Positions 59,930 through 64,000 of a stretch of 64,000 nucleotides of DNA are shown in pieces. The stretch is from Butyrivibrio sp. (lineage in GTDB: Bacteria > Bacillota > Clostridia > Lachnospirales > Lachnospiraceae). Under the pieces are notes generated by a model. The model was given only the letters and a program-made list of their open reading frames with translations. It made no database searches and was not told the origin of the DNA. A program made the position numbers and the translations under genes. The stretch covers positions 1 to 64,000 of the forward strand of contig JAKVKH010000019.1 of NCBI GenBank assembly GCA_022486625.1, given 5' to 3'. Every line of letters starts with the position of its first letter. Positions within the stretch are counted from its first letter, which is position 1.

Positions 59930-60703
59930 ATGTATAAGGTGCTGATTATTGACGATGAACCGATTATTGTACAGGGACTTTCCAGAAGTGTTCCATGGGA
60001 AACTTACGGCTGCCAGGTTGTGGATACGGCAGGCAACGGCGTGGAAGGACGTCGCCTGATCGAGCAGGATCATCCGGATATGATTTTTCTGGATATCTGT
60101 ATGCCGGAGATGGACGGGTTGACTATGATTGCAGGTCTGAAATCGGAATATGAAGACATGCAGATCACCGTACTGACCGGTTTCCGTGATTTTGAATATG
60201 CCAAGAAAGCATTGAATCTGGGGGTTTCCAGATATCTGTTAAAACCTTCCAATATGGAAGAGATTGAGGAAGCGATCCGTTTCATGGCAGAACGCTGTGC
60301 GAAAATCAGAGAACGGAAAATACAGTCAGGGGATGTACTGGCACAGGAAGAACCGCAGGAACATGAGAGTGTTGCCAGCAATTTTATTGTGCGTAATGCG
60401 ATGGAGTATATTGAGGCTAATTATAAGGAAAAACTTCTGTTGTCTGATGTTGCGGAGAAGATTTATGTCAGTCAGTGGCATCTGAGCAAACTCCTGAATA
60501 AGGAAACCGGACAGAGCTTTTCAGAAATTCTGAACGGGATCAGAATTCGTAAGGCCAAGGAACTGATGGCAGATCCGAAGCTGCGGATCGGAGATATTGC
60601 AGATGAAGTGGGATTTCTTGATGTAGCCCATTTTTCCAGAATATTTAAAAAACAGAATGGGATTTCTGCAAATGAATATCGTAACCGGATGCAGAAACAG
60701 TGA
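59930..60703 (+). CDS. YesN-type response regulator with AraC output domain
   Basis: 257 residues. The receiver has IIDDEP and phospho-acceptor Asp about 55 in IFLDICMPEMDG, with the lysine in RYLLKPSN. The C-terminus is an AraC double helix-turn-helix (DVAEKIYVSQWHLSKLLNKETGQ.. IGDIADEVGFLDVAHFSRIFKKQNG). The frame is open further upstream, but the ATG at 59930 after AAAGG gives the normal N-terminus. It is the partner of the YesM-type kinase two genes upstream. Targets are probably the phosphorylase locus or a distant sugar operon. It ends at a strong terminator. Confidence 0.93.
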   Translation: MYKVLIIDDEPIIVQGLSRSVPWETYGCQVVDTAGNGVEGRRLIEQDHPDMIFLDICMPEMDGLTMIAGLKSEYEDMQITVLTGFRDFEYAKKALNLGVSRYLLKPSNMEEIEEAIRFMAERCAKIRERKIQSGDVLAQEEPQEHESVASNFIVRNAMEYIEANYKEKLLLSDVAEKIYVSQWHLSKLLNKETGQSFSEILNGIRIRKAKELMADPKLRIGDIADEVGFLDVAHFSRIFKKQNGISANEYRNRMQKQ

Positions 60704-60709
60704 ATTTTC

Positions 60710-60744
60710 AAAGAATGCAGTTTTCTGACTGCATTCTTTTTTTC
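60710..60744 (+). terminator. Terminator of the sensor operon
   Basis: AAAGAATGCAGT pairs perfectly with ACTGCATTCTTT around TTTCTG, with a T-run after it. Confidence 0.9.
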
Positions 60745-60754
60745 TAAAAAACAC

Positions 60755-60785
60755 TTGACCTGGAGCATACTCCATGGTCTATGCT
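60755..60785 (+). promoter_or_regulatory. MerR-type promoter with a 19-base spacer
   Basis: TTGACC and TATGCT are 19 bases apart, the hallmark of promoters activated by MerR proteins. The spacer contains the dyad TGGAG-CATA-CTCCA centred between the boxes, similar to operators of NmlR/AdhR-type members. It fits autoregulation of the merR-ECF-MATE operon. Confidence 0.78.
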
Positions 60786-60893
60786 TAAAGCAGACATAAT
60801 GAAAAATGCCTGAATTTGTAGGGAATTTTTCGATATTTCCCAGGAAAAAGAAGAACATAATGCTGGAGCAGAATCCAGAAAGGGTGGCTACCT

Positions 60894-61301
60894 ATGACAA
60901 TCAAGGAAGTATGTGAGAAATATGATATTACACAGGATACACTTCGTTATTATGAACGTGTGGGAATGATTCCGGCAGTCACCAGAACGGCAGGCGGGAT
61001 CAGGGACTATCAGGAATCAGATCTTGGCTGGGTACAGCTTGCAATCTGTATGCGAAGTGCAGGACTTCCGGTAGAAGCCATGATTGAATATGTGAAGCTG
61101 TATCAGGAGGGAGATTCCACGATTCCGGCCAGACTGCAGTTGCTCACGGATCAGCGTGAAATTCTGCTGGATAAGAGGAAGAAGATTGATGAGACACTTA
61201 ACAGGCTGAATTATAAGATCGCCAGGTATGAAATTGCAGCACAGACCGGGACACTGACATGGACCGGAGACGGGGATCATGACGGCTGCAGTGGTAAGTA
61301 A
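60894..61301 (+). CDS. MerR-family transcriptional regulator
   Basis: 135 residues. N-terminal winged helix TIKEVCEKYDITQDTLRYYERVGMIPAVTRTAGGIRDY, with dimer helix from about 75 (LLTDQREILLDKRKKIDETLNRLNYKIARYE). The AdhR/NmlR-like spacing and the operator upstream suggest control by an electrophile or redox signal. There is no cysteine in the DNA-binding part and one near the C-terminus (DGCSGK), so the effector is unclear. The ATG follows AAAGGGTG. The ECF S component gene follows after 17 bases. Confidence 0.9.
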   Translation: MTIKEVCEKYDITQDTLRYYERVGMIPAVTRTAGGIRDYQESDLGWVQLAICMRSAGLPVEAMIEYVKLYQEGDSTIPARLQLLTDQREILLDKRKKIDETLNRLNYKIARYEIAAQTGTLTWTGDGDHDGCSGK

Positions 61302-61318
61302 AACGAAGATGAGAGGAC

Positions 61319-61891
61319 ATGATGGAGATGAAAAAGACAAATGTAATCAAACTGACGCAGTCGGCAATGCTGATGGCAATAGGACTTGTTCTTCCCTTTG
61401 TGACGGGGCAGATTCCGGAGTTCGGCAAAATGCTTCTGCCGATGCATATTCCGGTTCTTCTGTGCGGGCTGATCTGCGGCTGGCAGTACGGACTTGCGGT
61501 GGGATTTATTCTGCCGCTTCTTCGCGGCGCGGTTTTCGGTATGCCGGCACTCTTTCCGAATGCAACGGCAATGGCATTTGAACTTGCAACCTATGGCGCA
61601 GTTGTCGGCTTCCTGTATTCACGTTCAAGATGGCAGTGCGTGGTATCTCTGTACCGTTGCATGATCGGCGCGATGGTGGCGGGGCGTATCGTCTGGGGAG
61701 CAGTGATGATGGTGATCAGCGGTATGACAGGCAGTGCCTTTACCTGGAAACTGTTTATGGCAGGAGCACTGATCAATGCGATTCCGGGAATTGTCATTCA
61801 GCTGATTCTGATCCCGGCGATTATGGTGGCACTCAACCGCGCGGGGCTGGTAACATTCCGCAAAAATGAGAAGGTAAAGCAGAACGTCTGA
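61319..61891 (+). CDS. ECF transporter S component
   Basis: 190 residues with six predicted membrane helices. KLTQSAMLMAIGLVLPFV at the start and the GKMLLPMHIPVLLCGLICGWQYGLAVGFILPLLR segment are typical of the PF12822 S-component group, which binds vitamins or cobalt-like ligands and works with a shared EcfA/EcfT module. The ligand is not assignable. GAGAGG sits just before the ATG at 61319; internal ATGs at 61322 and 61328 are alternatives. It is the second gene of the MerR-controlled operon. Confidence 0.85.
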   Translation: MMEMKKTNVIKLTQSAMLMAIGLVLPFVTGQIPEFGKMLLPMHIPVLLCGLICGWQYGLAVGFILPLLRGAVFGMPALFPNATAMAFELATYGAVVGFLYSRSRWQCVVSLYRCMIGAMVAGRIVWGAVMMVISGMTGSAFTWKLFMAGALINAIPGIVIQLILIPAIMVALNRAGLVTFRKNEKVKQNV

Positions 61892-61916
61892 AGGTTTTTC
61901 AAGGAGAGGAAGAGCG

Positions 61917-63302
61917 ATGAGACGGCTTTTTACACGTATACTGGAACCGAAACAGCAACTGAAGGATTCACAGAAACGTTTTTCCGACCATGATCTGTTT
62001 CAGCTGATTCTGCCGATTATCATAGAGCAGTTTCTGGCAATGCTGGTGGGCATGGCGGATACGCTGATGGTCAGTTATGCAGGAGAAGCAGCAGTTTCCG
62101 GGGTATCACTTGTAAATCAGCTCAATAATATTTTTATCATGATTTTCACAGCACTGGCATCGGGCGGCGCGATCGTAGCGAGCCAGTATGTCGGAAGCGG
62201 GCAGCACAGAGAGGGAATTCTTGCCTCCGGGCAGCTGGTTATGCTGGTAACGCTGGTTTCCTTTGCTTCCGAAGCAGTACTTCTGATCTGGGGCAGCCCG
62301 ATGTTTCACCTGCTGTTTGGAAAGGTGGATCAGCCGGTATATGAAGCGGGCATGACATATCTGATCATATCCGCATGGTCATTTCCGTTTCTGGCGCTTT
62401 ATAACGGGTGTGCCGGTCTGTATCGCAGCATGGGACTGACGAAGACACTGATGAATGTATCCGTGGTGATGAATATTATCAATGTTATCGGCAATTCCAT
62501 CGGAATATTTGTGCTGCATGCCGGAGTGGCCGGCGTTGCATATCCGTCCCTGATTTCAAGGGCGTTTGCAGCAGTGGTCATGTTGTATCTGATGGGAAAA
62601 AAGGATCACACGCTGTATATTACCTTTCGCAGTGTCTTTGCATGGAACAGGGAGATGATTTCCAGAATTGTACATGTGGCACTTCCGAATGGAATAGAAA
62701 ACGGACTGTTTCAGTTTTCCAAGGTAGCACTGAGTTCAATAGTAGCGCTTTTCGGAACTGTCCAGATTGCAGCAAACGGTGTGGCACAGAGCTTCTGGTC
62801 GATGGCGGCGCTGTTCTGTGTGGCGATGGGACCGGCATTCATTACGGTAATCGGGCAGTGCATGGGTGCTGGAGATATGGAAGCGGCAGACTATTATATG
62901 AAGAAGCTTCTGCGGATGACATGGCTGGGTTCAGTGATCTGGGATGCAGCATTTCTGGCACTGACGCCTGCGGTTCTGCTGTTATATGATCTCAGCAGTG
63001 AAGCCGTACATCTGGTCATTATACTTGTGATTATTCATAATGTATTCAATGCGGCGGTCTGCCCGGTTGCATTCGGATTATCCACAGGACTTCGGGCAGC
63101 AGGTGATGTGAATTTCACCATGTGGGCATCTATCTTTGCAACGGTTGTCTGCAGAGTGTTCTTTTCTGTAGTGTTCGGGCTGTGGCTTCATATGGGTGTA
63201 ATTGGTATTGCACTGGCAATGGCCTGCGACTGGATGATCAAGGCGGCTCTTATCTGGTACAGATATCGCAGTAACAGATGGAAGAATTTCAGTATTATCT
63301 GA
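61917..63302 (+). CDS. MATE-family efflux transporter
   Basis: 461 residues with twelve predicted helices. The N-terminal bundle begins RFSDHDLFQLILPIIIEQFLAMLVGMADTLMVSYAGEAAVSGVS, a clear MATE (NorM/DinF) signature. The second half repeats it (GIENGLFQFSKVALSSIVALFGTVQIAANGVAQ). These proteins export drugs or metabolites with sodium or proton entry. AAGGAGAGG lies before the ATG and the gene follows the S component by 25 bases. A MerR-controlled pairing of an importer and an exporter suggests handling of one compound class (inference). Confidence 0.93.
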   Translation: MRRLFTRILEPKQQLKDSQKRFSDHDLFQLILPIIIEQFLAMLVGMADTLMVSYAGEAAVSGVSLVNQLNNIFIMIFTALASGGAIVASQYVGSGQHREGILASGQLVMLVTLVSFASEAVLLIWGSPMFHLLFGKVDQPVYEAGMTYLIISAWSFPFLALYNGCAGLYRSMGLTKTLMNVSVVMNIINVIGNSIGIFVLHAGVAGVAYPSLISRAFAAVVMLYLMGKKDHTLYITFRSVFAWNREMISRIVHVALPNGIENGLFQFSKVALSSIVALFGTVQIAANGVAQSFWSMAALFCVAMGPAFITVIGQCMGAGDMEAADYYMKKLLRMTWLGSVIWDAAFLALTPAVLLLYDLSSEAVHLVIILVIIHNVFNAAVCPVAFGLSTGLRAAGDVNFTMWASIFATVVCRVFFSVVFGLWLHMGVIGIALAMACDWMIKAALIWYRYRSNRWKNFSII

Positions 63303-63325
63303 TGCATCTGCTTACAGTAACAGTC

Positions 63326-64000
63326 TCAAACTGGTGTGTGTCCTTGTGCGATCTGCGCGGCAATGACCCGGTAGAGCTCGGAAGGAACGAAGGGTTTGGC
63401 AATGTAGGCATCCATTCCGGCATCTGTGATCTCGGAAATATCAGAATTGTAGATGTTGGCAGTCATGGCAATGATTGGAACAGTCTGGGCATCAGTGCGT
63501 CTCAGAGAACGCAGGGATCTGGCGGTTTCAAAACCATCCATGACAGGCATGCGGATATCCATGATAATGGCATCGAAGAAATGCTCACTGCTGTTACGGA
63601 ATTTCTGGAGACCATCAGCCCCGTTTGAGGTGCAGGTAACCTCTACGTGTTGTTTTTCCAACAGCATGACGGCAACAGCACGGTTAATTTCATTATCTTC
63701 AATCACAAGGACACGTTTTTCTGCAAGGGAAGGCGTGTTTTCTGTTTCCGTGATGTTTTCTGGACAGCGAGTTCCGGCGGGAAGCGGCAGATATACATCA
63801 AAGCGCGTTCCAAAACCCTGTTCACTGGTCAGATCAATGGTTCCGCCCATGGCTTTGACGTCCTGATTTACAATTGCCAGACCAAGCCCGGAGCCTTTTG
63901 TTTTTTCTGACTGTATGTCTTCCTGTTGATAGAACGGTTCAAATGCATGAGGGAGAAATTCTCTGCTCATGCCGATTCCATTATCCATTACGGAGATTCT
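63326..64000 (-). CDS. Hybrid sensor histidine kinase (3' part only)
   Basis: Partial; the frame continues beyond the window edge on the 5' side. The visible 224 residues hold the end of a HATPase domain (MDNGIGMS.. FEPFYQQED, GSGLGLAIV) and a complete C-terminal receiver (VIEDNEINRAVA, phospho-acceptor Asp in DAIIMDIRMPVMDGFE, Lys in AYIAKPF). This is the pattern of a hybrid kinase that phosphorylates its own receiver. No HPt domain follows. The gene converges on the MATE gene with a 23-base gap. Confidence 0.9.
   Translation of the reverse strand, partial: RISVMDNGIGMSREFLPHAFEPFYQQEDIQSEKTKGSGLGLAIVNQDVKAMGGTIDLTSEQGFGTRFDVYLPLPAGTRCPENITETENTPSLAEKRVLVIEDNEINRAVAVMLLEKQHVEVTCTSNGADGLQKFRNSSEHFFDAIIMDIRMPVMDGFETARSLRSLRRTDAQTVPIIAMTANIYNSDISEITDAGMDAYIAKPFVPSELYRVIAAQIAQGHTPV

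Overview
The window is bacterial chromosome from a low-to-mid GC Gram-positive anaerobe, most likely a gut Clostridia/Lachnospiraceae-type member of the Bacillota. This is inferred from a T-box leader on valS, ECF-type S components, fused FeoA-FeoB, ammonia-dependent asparagine synthetase AsnA, YesM/YesN sugar regulators, LplB/YtcP-type sugar permeases with a DUF3502-type binding protein, and strong AGGAG-type ribosome binding sites. Genus cannot be fixed from the sequence alone. No rRNA, tRNA, phage, transposase or CRISPR array is visible.

Layout. 1-5.5 kb: a two-component system divergent from an ABC half-exporter, plus two convergent GT2 glycosyltransferases. 5.6-9.4 kb: hflX, an M24 aminopeptidase and asnA, whose leader carries a terminator. 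9.5-13.3 kb: an HPr-like protein without the active-site histidine, a palindrome-embedded promoter, a 135-bp tandem repeat that can fold as a three-way junction, and a nuclease-XPD helicase fusion. 13.3-15.9 kb: a TPR-GGDEF protein and an ECF S component. 15.9-24 kb: T-box-valS, then a folC operon with zinc-ribbon/TPR and lipoprotein-TPR proteins and RidA. 24-28 kb: PH-domain, HD-domain, esterase and degenerate GGDEF-EAL proteins. 27.8-32.9 kb: a LacI regulator and a sugar ABC importer that share a 19-bp operator. 32.9-35.4 kb: feoAB under a Fur-like inverted repeat. 35.6-42.2 kb: a potassium locus (TPR protein, two TrkA/RCK proteins, a 37-residue membrane peptide, TrkH, a secreted OB-fold protein, KdpD-like kinase, structured intergenic RNA, KdpE). 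42.2-46.4 kb: a Ser/Thr-rich protein, a tocopherol-cyclase-fold protein and a frameshifted GH3 glycosidase. 46.5-50.1 kb: metY, purC and a DUF362 ferredoxin protein. 50.2-60.7 kb: phosphoketolase divergent from a GH94 chitobiose/cellobiose-type phosphorylase, a phosphohexomutase, and a kinase/binding-protein/regulator trio. 60.7-64 kb: a MerR-controlled operon (ECF S component and MATE exporter) and the 3' part of a hybrid histidine kinase.

How it fits together. Several modules concern saccharide use: the LacI-controlled importer, the esterase, GH3, the GH94 phosphorylase feeding a mutase, and phosphoketolase. The kinase/binding-protein/response-regulator trio has no permeases next to it and may be a sugar sensor for the phosphorylase locus (inference). 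Potassium uptake appears to be a Trk system placed under a Kdp-type sensor, with no Kdp pump genes in the window.

The least explained signals are non-coding. They are the two intergenic elements closed by a GTGAATAAGCAG / CTGYTTATTCAT stem (about 10.1 and 30.9 kb), the multi-stem RNA between the KdpD-like and KdpE genes with a possible Shine-Dalgarno switch, the terminator in the asnA leader, and the palindromes that embed promoters at 10.1, 52.6 and 56.7 kb.
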